The translations under genes were made by a program, and so were the position numbers. From a bacterium (GTDB taxonomy: Bacteria; Electryoneota; RPQS01): a stretch of 64,000 nt of DNA. The stretch lies in the NCBI GenBank assembly GCA_016703065.1, contig JADJCU010000002.1, positions 310,001 to 374,000 of the forward strand, in the 5' to 3' direction. Of this stretch, positions 17,179-27,270 are shown one piece after another. The notes beneath the pieces were generated by a model. The model was given only the letters and a program-made list of their open reading frames with translations. It was not told where the DNA came from and did not search any database. Every line of letters starts with the position of its first letter. The first letter of the stretch is position 1.

Positions 17179-19506
17179 ATGAAGAATAAACTCTCATATC
17201 TCGCAATTCTCGCTCTCATCGTCCTACTCGGCGCCGCGGCGACGGTTGAAGCACGCCGCGTTACGACTCACCGTGGGCCGGTGCGCTCGCAAGACGACAT
17301 CGATCCCGGCGCGCGCACGGATGTCATCGAGCACGACATCGGAAACGTGCGCATGACGCTGTCAAATTACGGAGAAGTCGGCAACCCCAATAATTTGCCC
17401 GGCATGGCTGGTTTCGAGTTTCCGATCAACAGCGGCAATGACTTTCTGTTCTCTGCGGGGGTATGGATCGGCGCCGACGTAAACGGCGTTCGATTGGTGT
17501 CAACCGCCACCGACGGCGATGATGGCACCGGTGAATACTACCCGATGAACATTGTCGCCAATCCGTTCGCCAATACCGGCACCAATCCCGATTGGCATCT
17601 GTCGTCAAAGTCCCTGGAGGTCTTTGACGACGACCGTTTCTTCACCATGGGTGCCAAAGATTTCGATGACGACGACGACTGGCGTATGGCGGAGGATGAC
17701 CTGAACGGTGACACCGAGAAGAGCAGCAATCACGACGGCGGGCGCGGCCTTATCGGATTCGACGATGACGATGACGGTGTTACCGACGAAGAAATCGCCG
17801 ACGGTCAGGACGACGACGGCGACTTGGCTGTCGACGAAGACACAGACGACTCCGGTGACGCCAACCACGACGGAAATTGCAGCTACGATCCGGAATCTCA
17901 TATCGATGAAGACCCGGCCGGCGACATGGCCCGCGACTTCATCGACAACGATTTCGATGGCCTCGTGGATGCCGAAGACCCGGATGCAGACGGCGACTGC
18001 TGCCCCGGTTTCCTTGATGATGATGGCGATGGCAACGAAGACGAAGACGGCGTAGCGCGCGGCGTGCAGGAGTACTTCTGTGCCTATACAGACGACATAC
18101 AAGATGACTACGTCGCCGATCCCGACCCCGACGGTCACAGCCCACTTGGCATCATTGTGACGCAGCGCACGTACGCGTTCCCGGAAGACTACGCGGCCGA
18201 TTTCATTCTTCTCGACTATCGTATTCGCAATGTTAGCCCTCTGCCGCTCCGGAACGTCTTCATCGCGCTTTTCGCCGATCCGGACATTCTCGCGCAGGGC
18301 GAACCCGGCGACGCGGCCTCGCTCGACGATTTCAACTACTACGATCCCGAGCGACTCATGGCCGTCCATTTCGACGACGTGAACGACGAGGACCGTGAAG
18401 GACCGGGCGTGTTTGCCATGCGCGTCGTGAAGACCCCGGTTGCGCTCGACGAGCTGCGCGTCTCGTTCCGCAACTTTGAACGCGCCGCCGGCGGCGACCC
18501 CGAAACCAACTCCGCAAAATACGATAGGATTTCGTCGGGCGACATTGATCCCTTGAGCCCCGAAGCCGGCGACTGGCGCATGTTGATTTCATTCGGCGCA
18601 GAAGCTACCGACGGCTTCACTATTCGCCCCGGCGAGACATTGCCCATCACGGTTGCCTTCATCGCCGGCGATGATACTGCGGACATCGGCGTCAATGCAG
18701 AGTGGGCGCTCGCGATGTACCTCAATAACTTCCAGGGCCCCTCGGCCCCCGAGCCGCCCGAGTACGTCGTTGACGTCTACGACGACCGTACACGAATTCG
18801 TTGGCGGTCTAACTCTGAAGAATCAATCGACGCCATCACTGGTCTTCGCGATTTCGAAGGCTACCATATCGAACGGAAAACGGGTCAAACCGAGTGGCAA
18901 ACACTCGTGGAGTATGACCTGATCAACGAGCTCGAAGGCGAGTTTGAGTGGCAGAATTTCAACAATGGTATGCCGACGGATTCAATTTGGGATACGGACA
19001 CGTCTTTCTACTACGTCTACTGGGATATGAACCTCATCCCGGGGCAAAGCTACGAATACGTCGTCCGGGCCTTCGACCAAGGCGTGTTTGGCGCTGGAGT
19101 ATTGGAATCGGGCCGCACAGGAAACACTCAGGCTGTCACTATCGCGAAACAGGCCGACACGACGGCAACTGATACGGACCTGTCAAAGGTCTACGTCTTC
19201 CCTAATCCGTACAAGGGAAGCCACGCGAGCGAAGCGATACCAAAAATCGGCGAAGCAGGTATCGAGTTTGTGCGTAAGCTCTATTTCCGCGGGCTGCCGA
19301 CCAACAAAGAGCCCGGCAACTGTATGATCCGCATCTTCTCGCTGGCCGGAGACTACTTGGCAAATATTGACCATATGAACGGCAGCGAGCAGACCGATTG
19401 GGATTTACGGACGCGCAGTGACCAGGAGATCGTCAGCGGCATCTACTACTATACCGTCGAGTACAATGGCGAGTTCTTCATGGACAAGTTTGTCGTCATC
19501 AAGTAA
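17179..19506 (+). CDS. T9SS-exported protein with long acidic Ca-repeat region
   Basis: 775 residues. Signal peptide at 1-25 (VLLGAAATVEA). About residues 150-293 are a dense run of Asp-rich DxDxDG units (DDDDDGVTDEE, DDDGDLAVDED, DNDFDGLVDAED, DDDGDGNEDED), like thrombospondin type 3 repeats that bind calcium. A beta-rich domain, an Fn3-like module (YVVDVYDDRTRIRWR) and a C-terminal sorting domain follow: VFPNPYKGSHASEA, IRIFSLAGDYLANI and the final DKFVVIK. It starts 14 bases after the TonB receptor and shares its acidic motif, so the two may act together at the surface. Exact function unknown. Confidence 0.8.
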   Translation: MKNKLSYLAILALIVLLGAAATVEARRVTTHRGPVRSQDDIDPGARTDVIEHDIGNVRMTLSNYGEVGNPNNLPGMAGFEFPINSGNDFLFSAGVWIGADVNGVRLVSTATDGDDGTGEYYPMNIVANPFANTGTNPDWHLSSKSLEVFDDDRFFTMGAKDFDDDDDWRMAEDDLNGDTEKSSNHDGGRGLIGFDDDDDGVTDEEIADGQDDDGDLAVDEDTDDSGDANHDGNCSYDPESHIDEDPAGDMARDFIDNDFDGLVDAEDPDADGDCCPGFLDDDGDGNEDEDGVARGVQEYFCAYTDDIQDDYVADPDPDGHSPLGIIVTQRTYAFPEDYAADFILLDYRIRNVSPLPLRNVFIALFADPDILAQGEPGDAASLDDFNYYDPERLMAVHFDDVNDEDREGPGVFAMRVVKTPVALDELRVSFRNFERAAGGDPETNSAKYDRISSGDIDPLSPEAGDWRMLISFGAEATDGFTIRPGETLPITVAFIAGDDTADIGVNAEWALAMYLNNFQGPSAPEPPEYVVDVYDDRTRIRWRSNSEESIDAITGLRDFEGYHIERKTGQTEWQTLVEYDLINELEGEFEWQNFNNGMPTDSIWDTDTSFYYVYWDMNLIPGQSYEYVVRAFDQGVFGAGVLESGRTGNTQAVTIAKQADTTATDTDLSKVYVFPNPYKGSHASEAIPKIGEAGIEFVRKLYFRGLPTNKEPGNCMIRIFSLAGDYLANIDHMNGSEQTDWDLRTRSDQEIVSGIYYYTVEYNGEFFMDKFVVIK

Positions 19507-19525
19507 TCAAGGAGCACAAACAAAG

Positions 19526-20422
19526 ATGACGAAATCTACAATAAATCTGATCATTCTGATCTGTGCCGCGCTGCTCTTGGCATCGTGCGCCGATCCCCGC
19601 ACGCCGCCGCCGGCCGCACCGGTCGAATCGCACACCGAGACAATTACGTTGTGGAATAGCGCGCGATCCGACGGTATCGAGCTCACCGCGTCGTTTAATG
19701 TCGAGCGGGACATTGCCGACTATGTTACCCCTGACGGCTTTGTACAGCCCGCGCGACTGTCTATCGCGGCCTACATTCGGCCCGACAGCGATATCGCCTG
19801 GTTTGAAGCCATCGTCGGTGACACCTTTCCTATCTGGGATGACATTTTGATTCGTTACGCCATCGGTTTTGAAGCGCAGAAAAGCGTGCTCGATTCTGTT
19901 GTGGCGGTCCGCGCTCTCTGCGACTCCCTGCCGGAAAGCTGTCCTGACGACACAAGCGGGTTGATTCCTGCGGAGCACGTCGCGGACTCGATTAAGGCCA
20001 TCTATCAGGATTCAATCGCTGTCGCCGTCGCGGATACCACGGAACTCGGCGGCCGGCGCGACTCCTTGGGTCTTGTCCTTGACGACCGATACACGCTTGC
20101 GATTTGGTTGGACGATGATTCGGCGACGGCCTATCCGCTTGCGACTCGCTTACAGGATGGCAGAATCGCCGACCAATCCATCTACCTTGCCGAAACGAAC
20201 TTTGACTCTGGTCTGAAGGGCCGCGGCTTTGATCTCGACCTTGCAGGCTTCTATGTGGCGGACTTGAACAAAGTAGATCGTCAGGTCTTCCTTAACTGGG
20301 CAAGTTGTTTTCGGGATGGCGTGCCTTGCTTGACGCAGGGCAGCCACACGTTGCGCGCCCGAGTCACCGGCGCCGAGACCTACGTGACAGCCGCCCTCAT
20401 CCTCGTTTACGCGGAGGAATAG
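19526..20422 (+). CDS. Lipoprotein in the TonB/PorV operon
   Basis: 298 residues from ATG 19526 (AAGGAG at 19509-19514). A lipobox, LLASCADP, places the lipid-modified Cys near residue 20. The mature part is rich in Asp and beta-strand, with no domain I recognise. It is 19 bases after the T9SS cargo gene and 4 bases before the PorV-like gene. By position it may be an accessory lipoprotein of the receptor complex. Confidence 0.75.
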   Translation: MTKSTINLIILICAALLLASCADPRTPPPAAPVESHTETITLWNSARSDGIELTASFNVERDIADYVTPDGFVQPARLSIAAYIRPDSDIAWFEAIVGDTFPIWDDILIRYAIGFEAQKSVLDSVVAVRALCDSLPESCPDDTSGLIPAEHVADSIKAIYQDSIAVAVADTTELGGRRDSLGLVLDDRYTLAIWLDDDSATAYPLATRLQDGRIADQSIYLAETNFDSGLKGRGFDLDLAGFYVADLNKVDRQVFLNWASCFRDGVPCLTQGSHTLRARVTGAETYVTAALILVYAEE

Positions 20423-20426
20423 CAAT

Positions 20427-21469
20427 ATGACTTTTACAAGAAGATTGACCATTCTCGCTGCGACTGCGCTCATCGCCGTTGTCTCAGGCCCCGCTGTCGC
20501 CCTCGACAAGGTCGGAACCACTGCAATGCAAGTCCTTAAGCTTCCGCTGGGAGTTCGCGGCATGGGCATGGGTAACGCCATGGTCGCTGCAACCGACGGT
20601 GCCGAGTCCGTGTGGTGGAACGTCGGCGTCTCTCGTCGCAGCGCGGAAACGAAGTCCAAATCACACAGATCAACCTGCCTGCTGACATTCAGTGCAACAC
20701 GGTCTCGTACTCGCGAAAGTGGGGCGAGTATTCTTCCGCGTCGCTGCACGCGATCAACCTGTTCACGAACGACATGAAGGTGCGCACGGTCGCTTTACCT
20801 GAGGGCACCGGCGAGTATTTCAATGCCTATGATGTCGTGCTTGGCGCGTCCTATGCGCAGCGATTGACGGACAAATTTTCCCTCGGCGGACAACTGCGCT
20901 ACTTGCATAGCTCCCTCGAAGACCACTCGTTTGATGGCGCCTCGGTCGATCTCGGCACACTGTATCAGACCGCGTTACGCTCCCTGAAGATCGGCATGAC
21001 CATCCAAAACCTCGGCCCGGATGTGAAATACTCCGGCACGTTCCTGGACTATCGCGAAGCCGGATCGAATGGCTCGACAACGCCGAATGCCGAAGAGTTT
21101 GAAGGGGCGTCACTGCCCGTGATGTTCCGCCTCGGTATTGCCTTTGACGTCTGGGAGATGTTCAAACTTCGTAAGTCAACGGACCATTCGGGCGTTTTTG
21201 CGCTGGAAATGGACCACCCGAATGACAACAAGGAGCGTCTGAACATCGGCGGTGAATACAGCTACCGTAAGACGCTGTTCGTGCGCGGCGGCGGCAAATT
21301 TGGCTATGACGAGGAGAGCTTCGCCGCAGGGCTTGGATTACGTTTCGACGTGATGGGCGACTACGCGATGAACTTCGACTACGCATATTCGCATTGGGGA
21401 CGCTTGACGCAGGCCGCCGACGGATTCATGGATCAACCGCACCGTTTTGCGGTGTCCTTCGCCTGGTAG
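20427..21469 (+). CDS. PorV/PorQ-family outer-membrane protein, frameshifted
   Basis: Begins ATG 20427 with a signal peptide (LAATALIAVVSGPAVA) and the PorV-type start of the mature protein: KVGTTAMQVLKLPLGVRGMGMGNAMVAATDGAESVWWN. The frame then fails near 20630; adding one base there gives VWWNVG-ALSSQRGNEVQITQINLP, and the second frame continues to 21469 through beta-barrel strands (LGASYAQRLTDKFSLGGQLRYLHS) to a terminal aromatic strand, FAVSFAW. Total about 347 residues, normal for the family. PorV is the outer-membrane shuttle that binds the sorting domain of T9SS cargo; paralogues are common in this group. The net -1 base suggests an assembly error. Confidence 0.8.
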
Positions 21470-21478
21470 GAGTACCAC

Positions 21479-23239
21479 ATGAAAATAAGAATTAGCTCTG
21501 CTTTCCTCCTGCTTGCCGTGCTGTTTGTCGCTGGATGCGATGTCTCCGATCCCGGCTCGCCGATCGCCAACCGTCCGCCGACGACGGTGATCACCTCTGC
21601 CCCGCGCAATGGATCAATGGTGAATCACTATCTCACGTTGCGCTGGTCGGGCAACGATGGTGATGGAGTCATCGCGGGCTTCAACATGTATATTGATGGC
21701 CAAATGGCCGCGTTTACCCTGCGCACTGACAGCTCAATCTCCTTTGCCTCCCCGGCCACCGGCGAATCGGTATCACATACGTTTAGAATCCAAGCCGTGG
21801 ACGACGACGGAGAAGTCGACTCGAATGCGCCGGAGATCCAATTCTATACAAGAAATGAAGCGCCGACCTGTTTCTTCTCGAGCGACAACATCGTCGCGCC
21901 AAACGCCAACGTCGCTCGCGGCTTCAAGCTGAAACTTGAGGCCAACGACCCGAATCGCTCAGGCGTCTGGTTCACGATGAGCGTTGATGACACCGTGAAC
22001 TGGAGCGATTGGTCCCGCGACTCGGTGTTTATGTTTGCCGATTTGTCGCTTGGCGATTTTCCGGCGGGCGTGAATACCCTCAGTAACGAGGAGTTGACGG
22101 AAGGTCTGCATACTATTTACGCGCGCTGCAAGGACTCTGGCTCCGCGATTTCGCCCGTTGTTTCGCGTGCCGTTAACGTGGGTCTTAATCGCGTTCCGGT
22201 TATGGGTGAAACCACCGTGCGCTACAATCACGGCACGGCTTCCGACAGTCTGTATAAGGACGGTTCCGTCTACCGCGTCAACAACGCCCAGCTGACGATC
22301 GCCTTCGAAGCGACCGCGTTTGCCTATCGCGGTGTGATCCACTCCTTCAGGTATCGTCAGGATGAAGGGGAGTGGAGTCAATGGATGCTCCTGCCTGAAC
22401 TTGGTTTCACAGATCTGCCAACGGGTAGTTACAGCTTTGACTTTCAAGCTCGCGACGTCGCGGGATCGCTCTCGCATACGTCGTCGTATTTCGTGAATCT
22501 CGTGACCCAACAGCTCTCCGACAGTGTGATTGTGGTCGATGAGACCCGAAATGGGAACGGCACTCTCACCTCGCCGAGTGACGCGCAAGTCGATACGTTC
22601 TACTCGTCTGTGCTCAACGGCTACCGATTCCGGCAGATTGACATGTCGGCTCGGTCGCCCGGTGCCTACGTGTCTCCCTATGACTTGCAGAACATTGGAG
22701 TGATAATCTGGCACGCCGATGACCGCTCTGAGCAGATGCTGGACAACCAAACGCGCATTCTGGTCGAGTTCCTGCGGCGCGGCGGGCGTGTTGTCTTCAG
22801 CGGCTGGGACATTATGAACGCGTTCTCCGTCGATGATGCGACACAGCTCTACACTGACTCCGATTTTGAATCCCGCTATCTGCGCGCCTTTGAAGCAAAA
22901 CGTGATCCGAGCAACAACTGGCTCGCCGTCCAGCAAGGCACTGGGACAATCGGGGAAAACGGCTTCCCGTCATTGACCATCGACCAATCAAAGATCCTAT
23001 CCAACTGGCAGGGTGCCCTTCCGCGCACCTGGGTGTTCGATCAGCACGGCGAGTGCACTGTAATTGGGCGGCTCACGACGCGAGATCCGGATTACTTTCA
23101 AAACGGTCTTGTTGCGGCCTACCTCTATGACGTGACCTTCCGTGTCGCCGTTTTCGGGGTGCCGCTCTACTACTGCATGCAGCCGCAGGTCGCTGACATG
23201 TTTGGGACCTTAATGCCCGTGATGCTGTACGGCTTGTAA
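21479..23239 (+). CDS. Large lipoprotein with Ig-like domains, last gene of the TonB/PorV operon
   Basis: 586 residues. Signal and lipobox (LLAVLFVAGCD) put the lipidated Cys near residue 20. Repeated Ig/Fn3-like strands follow (PPTTVITSAPRNGSMVN, LRWSGNDGDGVIAGFNMYID; SYSFDFQARDVAGSLSHTSSYFVN). The C-terminal third resembles a GATase-like or ThuA-like alpha/beta region (SDSVIVVDETRNGNG, DLQNIGVIIWHADD, LVEFLRRGGRVVFSGWD), so it may carry a degenerate enzyme fold. It starts nine bases after the PorV-like stop, and a strong terminator follows. Function unknown. Confidence 0.75.
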   Translation: MKIRISSAFLLLAVLFVAGCDVSDPGSPIANRPPTTVITSAPRNGSMVNHYLTLRWSGNDGDGVIAGFNMYIDGQMAAFTLRTDSSISFASPATGESVSHTFRIQAVDDDGEVDSNAPEIQFYTRNEAPTCFFSSDNIVAPNANVARGFKLKLEANDPNRSGVWFTMSVDDTVNWSDWSRDSVFMFADLSLGDFPAGVNTLSNEELTEGLHTIYARCKDSGSAISPVVSRAVNVGLNRVPVMGETTVRYNHGTASDSLYKDGSVYRVNNAQLTIAFEATAFAYRGVIHSFRYRQDEGEWSQWMLLPELGFTDLPTGSYSFDFQARDVAGSLSHTSSYFVNLVTQQLSDSVIVVDETRNGNGTLTSPSDAQVDTFYSSVLNGYRFRQIDMSARSPGAYVSPYDLQNIGVIIWHADDRSEQMLDNQTRILVEFLRRGGRVVFSGWDIMNAFSVDDATQLYTDSDFESRYLRAFEAKRDPSNNWLAVQQGTGTIGENGFPSLTIDQSKILSNWQGALPRTWVFDQHGECTVIGRLTTRDPDYFQNGLVAAYLYDVTFRVAVFGVPLYYCMQPQVADMFGTLMPVMLYGL

Positions 23240-23269
23240 CCTGACGAGAGGGAAAAGCCACAAACGAGC

Positions 23270-23302
23270 GAACCCGCCGGTCTTTCGGCGGGTTCTGCTT
23301 TT
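23270..23302 (+). terminator. Intrinsic terminator of the TonB/PorV operon
   Basis: Perfect 10-bp stem (23270-23279 with 23286-23295, 6-base loop) followed by TGCTTTTT. Confidence 0.8.
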
Positions 23303-23325
23303 TCCGTGCTGTGCATTGCGTCTGT

Positions 23326-24714
23326 TTATGGGCTGCGCAGGCGATCGACTGCGAGAATCCCTCCGCTGACGAATAGACCCGCAAAAACCGGCTCTATTCC
23401 CATCCAGTACATATTGCCGACACTCCAAGAGGACGACAACCGCCAGACCAATGCAACGGCGCCTGCAAGGTAGATGCTAAGCAGTGCGGCGCTCGGTCGC
23501 GGCGGACGCTTACCAAACCATGCGAGCAGAGAGGGAAAGAGCAACGCTGGTGCACTGATTGATCCGATTGAATACCACAGGCCTATCACTGAATCCGAGA
23601 ACCATGCCAGCGCCAGAGCGGCAAGAATAGCCAGCGCCGCCCCCATCTGCACAAATCGTTTGATCGCCTCATCGTCGAGTGCTCTGCCGCGCGCAAACAC
23701 GTCTCGCCCCAACGCCGCTCCCGCAATGAAAATGTAGCTGTCAATTGATGATGCAACTGTCGCCAACAGCGCTGCAAGAAAGACCGCAACGAGTCCGCTC
23801 GGCAGGAATCGCCGCGCAAGTTCAGGAAACGCAAATATAGGCGAGTCGATTTCACCCAACAATGCGCGCGCATATAGTCCTGTCGATGTCGTCATGAAAT
23901 CGAAGATCGCCCAACACACAATTGCAGCAAGAATACCTGGCAGCACAATTCGTTCGGACCGGGCCGCGTTGGCTCGTTCATAGAAGAGTGGATCAACCAA
24001 CGTCGTTGAGGCGATCACATACCACACCAGCACGGCTGCGACGGTCTGCCCGCCTGTCGGGGTCAGCAGCTCTGACGGTACATTTGCTCTGACGAAAGCA
24101 AGGCCGCCATACTTCAACGCGAGAACAACCAGGAGTATCGCGAATCCCGCGTACATCACCGCGAATTGCACAAGGTGAATGCGCACGATACTCGACAGGC
24201 CGCCGCGAAACAAGTACAGGGTTGAGAATGCTGTGCCGGATAGCAGGGAGACATGATACGTCCACCCCGTCATCCATTCGATCAGCTTGCCCAGCATCAG
24301 CAGATAGGCCGCCGGCATTGCCGTGCCGAACAGAATCGCTCCGCACAACTTTGCGGCATGTGTTCCGTACGCCAACTGAAACCGATCCGGCAGCGACAGC
24401 AACTCGGAGTGCCTGACTCTCCGGGCGAGGAACAGCGCGAATATCAGCGCATAAACATAGTACGGCGCGCCGAAGACGAACCAATTCGACAACCCGTACG
24501 TGTAAGAGTATTCGCTGATCCCCAAAATCCCGCCGTACCAGGAACACACAAGCGACATCACAAACGCCGGTCCTGTTAGCCTGCGGTCGGCTATCATGTA
24601 GGTCCCCAGCGTCTTCGCCGGCTTCCAAAGACCGATTAGCAGAATGACTCCTGCAAACAGCAGCAGCAGCCCGACGTCAAGTCCGGTTAGGTGTCGAAAT
24701 CCCGATCCTGTCAT
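23326..24714 (-). CDS. Sodium:solute symporter, predicted thiamin or precursor uptake
   Basis: 462 residues with 12-13 predicted membrane helices and SSS-family hallmarks: an N-terminal LDVGLLLLFAGVILLIGLW helix, SWYGGILGISEYSYTYG, ASSIDSYIFIAGAALGRD. It transports a solute with sodium across the inner membrane. The ATG at 24714 abuts the stop of the TonB receptor gene (TAA at 24715-24717), so the two are translationally coupled and both lie behind the TPP riboswitch. SSS-family proteins in other TPP regulons (named ThiV in comparative-genomic work) are predicted thiamin-related transporters; this one is a candidate for the same role. Substrate is inferred from regulation only. Confidence 0.8.
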   Translation of the reverse strand: MTGSGFRHLTGLDVGLLLLFAGVILLIGLWKPAKTLGTYMIADRRLTGPAFVMSLVCSWYGGILGISEYSYTYGLSNWFVFGAPYYVYALIFALFLARRVRHSELLSLPDRFQLAYGTHAAKLCGAILFGTAMPAAYLLMLGKLIEWMTGWTYHVSLLSGTAFSTLYLFRGGLSSIVRIHLVQFAVMYAGFAILLVVLALKYGGLAFVRANVPSELLTPTGGQTVAAVLVWYVIASTTLVDPLFYERANAARSERIVLPGILAAIVCWAIFDFMTTSTGLYARALLGEIDSPIFAFPELARRFLPSGLVAVFLAALLATVASSIDSYIFIAGAALGRDVFARGRALDDEAIKRFVQMGAALAILAALALAWFSDSVIGLWYSIGSISAPALLFPSLLAWFGKRPPRPSAALLSIYLAGAVALVWRLSSSWSVGNMYWMGIEPVFAGLFVSGGILAVDRLRSP

Positions 24715-27177
24715 TTATAACTCAACCGCGAGTGTCGCATAAACGGCGCGTGGAGCGCCGACAATGTACGTCGGACCGTATCCGACCGCTTCGTATTCGG
24801 CATCGAGCACGTTGCTGAACGTCAAGCGCAGTTCGACAAGCGGAACGTCGCCCGGCAAATTCACGAACCTGTATCCAAAGTCCGCGTTCACGAGCGAATA
24901 TGCGCCAATTGCCGTCTCGTCATTCTCACTGTTGTCGGTGAACTGCTTCCCGACGAATCGAGCCGACAGCGTTGTTGAAAAACGGCCATGAGAATGGGCG
25001 ACCTGCACATTCGCAAGGTACGACGGGTCCTGGCCGATGCGATTCCCATTCCGCGATGCCGGCTGATACGTGTTCCAGTCCACTTCCGAGTAGTCGATGA
25101 ACTTGTGATCTGCCAGCGCGAGATTGCCGGAGAATTGGAGATCGCGCACCGGTTCAATTGCTCCGACAAGCTCGACTCCCTGATGTCGCACCCTGTCTGC
25201 ATTCGCCGAAAGCAGGTTCCCAAGATCATCAAGCTGACCGTTGTCAGTCACAATCGCATCCGTGAGGTCCATGCGATAGTAGTTAATACCGAGATGCGCC
25301 CGCCGCCATTGCGCAATCGCCCCCAACTCAATGTTCAGCAGCTTCTCGTCTGTGAGCATCGGTCCGACATACTCGCCGCCCGAACTGCCGTCGGCAAAAC
25401 GGTTGGGGGCGATCACCGGAGACGAATAGTAATCCTGCGCATTGTAGAGGTCCCGAAACGCGGGCTCGCGCTGCGCCAACGATACATTGCAGTACCCAAG
25501 TGACAGCGGCACATGTCTGTCGGCATCACCCTTAAGAAGTCTATAGGTCACGCCCGCGCGTGGTGTCACGGCTGTGAATCTCTTGTCAAGCGTCACATCA
25601 AAAAGCTGGTCGTCGCTCAACTCGTACCGCTGAGACTTCACCTGCAAATCCAGCATCGCCCGCAGCGGTTCGGATACTTTGATCAAGTTGTGAACGTATC
25701 CGGAGTAAACCTGCTTCGCCACATGATAGTCATAATAGTGTTGATCCGGCGTCGCGCCGTCCGGCAACTGCGAAGCCCATCGCACCAGACCTTCGTGCCG
25801 CGCTTCGTGCAGCCGCAGCTCCGCACCCGCGACCGTTTGCCCGTATCGGTGCGTCCAAGCGACCCGTGGCACCCACCCCCCGTCGATCTCCGCAATATTC
25901 CTCCGCCTTAACACATTCGCATAAACGGAGTCCGCAGGCAGCACAGGAAAGTACTGCGCGAGGTCTACATCCGTTCTAAACTGGTCATAGTACCCATTGC
26001 CTCGAAATACGTAGATCGAGTTGTCGAACATCAGATTGTCGCGCAATCGCCACGTGTCATGCAGCTCATAGTGCGGCTGAAAGAAGTCGTCTACCCCCCG
26101 ATATGAGAGTGGGTTGTGGCGCCGGTCATCGTCCTTGTTACCGGTTACTTCGCCGTTCAAGTACTCTTTTGTCACCCCTTCATACGCCAGGTGTGTGCGC
26201 TCCGGACCACCGTAAAAGATCATCCGCGTGGTATGCCTGCCTGTGAAGCGCGATGCCGCAAGATAGTAACTCCACGTTTTCACCCACGAACCATTGCGGT
26301 AGCCGTCCGTATCCATCCGCGTCAATCGACCGGCAAAACCATATTGCTTCCCGACACGGCCCGATGTAAACTGAACCGACGCGCGCCTTGTGTTCCACGT
26401 CCCGTACATGCCTTCCGCGCGCAGCTTCGGTCGATCGCCTTGGCCCGGTATCGTGGTCATCAGATTAATTGATCCCCCGAGGGCCGCGGCTCCGTACAGA
26501 GAACTTCCCACACCGCGCTGAACCTGCACATCCTGGACATCGTCCGCAAAGTCGGGAAGATCGATCCAAAATACCTCATGTGACTCCGCGTCATTCAGCG
26601 GAATTCCGTTCAAATAGACACCGACTCGGTTCTGACTGAAACCGCGCACGCGCAGGTACGAGTACCCGAATCCGCTTCCGCCGTCCGAGTACGTATTGAT
26701 ACTCGGTAGCTGTGTAAACAGCATGGGCAAGTCTTGACCGTAGTTTGTTCTCTCTATCTCTGTGCGATCAAGATTGGCAAACGTCACCGGATAGTCTGAC
26801 GAGGCGCGCGTCGTTGTGACTGTGACGTCTTCCATCTCATACTGCGGCGCTTCGCTCGCCGCTTGCTCCTTGCTGCTTCCGCGCGCAAACGGTTTCAACT
26901 CCACGTTGAATTCCGTCTGTTCCGCATCAGCCAAAACAATCATCGCTGAATACGGCGCAAAACCCGCGTGCGAGATCCGTATGACGATGCTCGCCTCGTT
27001 GAATGGCGCGGTCAAATAGCGGCCGAATTGATCCGTCACCGCCGCCGTATCGAGTTCAACCTCCACAATCGCCCCCGCAATCGGACGTCCGTTTGACCAG
27101 TCTGTGACCACACCCGTCAACGCGGACTGAGCCAGCGATAACGAGCAATAGAGAAGAATTGTGACTAACTTACCCAC
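24715..27177 (-). CDS. TonB-dependent receptor, predicted thiamin uptake
   Basis: 820 residues from the GTG at 27177, chosen because GGAGG lies a few bases upstream and a signal peptide (LVTILLYCSLSLAQS) follows. Carboxypeptidase-regulatory-like N-domain (GVVTDWSNGRPIAGAIVEV), then the TonB box/plug region: YLRVRGFSQNRVGVYLNGIPL, QVQRGVGSSLYGAAALGGSINL, then a 22-strand-type barrel ending VYATLAVEL. It imports a scarce solute through the outer membrane using TonB energy. The TPP riboswitch directly upstream points to thiamin, a thiamin phosphate or a precursor, as for the OMR1-type receptors predicted in Bacteroidetes TPP regulons. The symporter downstream would complete the route. Confidence 0.85.
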   Translation of the reverse strand: MGKLVTILLYCSLSLAQSALTGVVTDWSNGRPIAGAIVEVELDTAAVTDQFGRYLTAPFNEASIVIRISHAGFAPYSAMIVLADAEQTEFNVELKPFARGSSKEQAASEAPQYEMEDVTVTTTRASSDYPVTFANLDRTEIERTNYGQDLPMLFTQLPSINTYSDGGSGFGYSYLRVRGFSQNRVGVYLNGIPLNDAESHEVFWIDLPDFADDVQDVQVQRGVGSSLYGAAALGGSINLMTTIPGQGDRPKLRAEGMYGTWNTRRASVQFTSGRVGKQYGFAGRLTRMDTDGYRNGSWVKTWSYYLAASRFTGRHTTRMIFYGGPERTHLAYEGVTKEYLNGEVTGNKDDDRRHNPLSYRGVDDFFQPHYELHDTWRLRDNLMFDNSIYVFRGNGYYDQFRTDVDLAQYFPVLPADSVYANVLRRRNIAEIDGGWVPRVAWTHRYGQTVAGAELRLHEARHEGLVRWASQLPDGATPDQHYYDYHVAKQVYSGYVHNLIKVSEPLRAMLDLQVKSQRYELSDDQLFDVTLDKRFTAVTPRAGVTYRLLKGDADRHVPLSLGYCNVSLAQREPAFRDLYNAQDYYSSPVIAPNRFADGSSGGEYVGPMLTDEKLLNIELGAIAQWRRAHLGINYYRMDLTDAIVTDNGQLDDLGNLLSANADRVRHQGVELVGAIEPVRDLQFSGNLALADHKFIDYSEVDWNTYQPASRNGNRIGQDPSYLANVQVAHSHGRFSTTLSARFVGKQFTDNSENDETAIGAYSLVNADFGYRFVNLPGDVPLVELRLTFSNVLDAEYEAVGYGPTYIVGAPRAVYATLAVEL

Positions 27178-27192
27178 TGGTGCCTCCAAAGC

Positions 27193-27227
27193 AAAAAACC
27201 GTAGCTCGTTCACGGGAACGGCTACGG
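27193..27227 (-). terminator. Riboswitch-linked intrinsic terminator
   Basis: On the minus strand the arms 27227-27216 and 27211-27199 pair (about 12 bp with one bulged A) and are followed at once by six T (27198-27193). It lies between the TPP aptamer and the ribosome-binding site of the TonB receptor. The 5' edge of the aptamer carries CGTAGCCGTA, which resembles the terminator arm CCGTAGCC, so competition between the two structures is plausible. Confidence 0.8.
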
Positions 27228-27270
27228 CCTAACACTATGAGGAACCTTGTCTTAGACTGGCCCTCGACTG

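Noticed and set aside
21959..22936. 325-codon minus-strand open frame in the lipoprotein gene
   Set aside because: Shadow of the plus-strand lipoprotein, which has a lipobox and good spacing in its operon.
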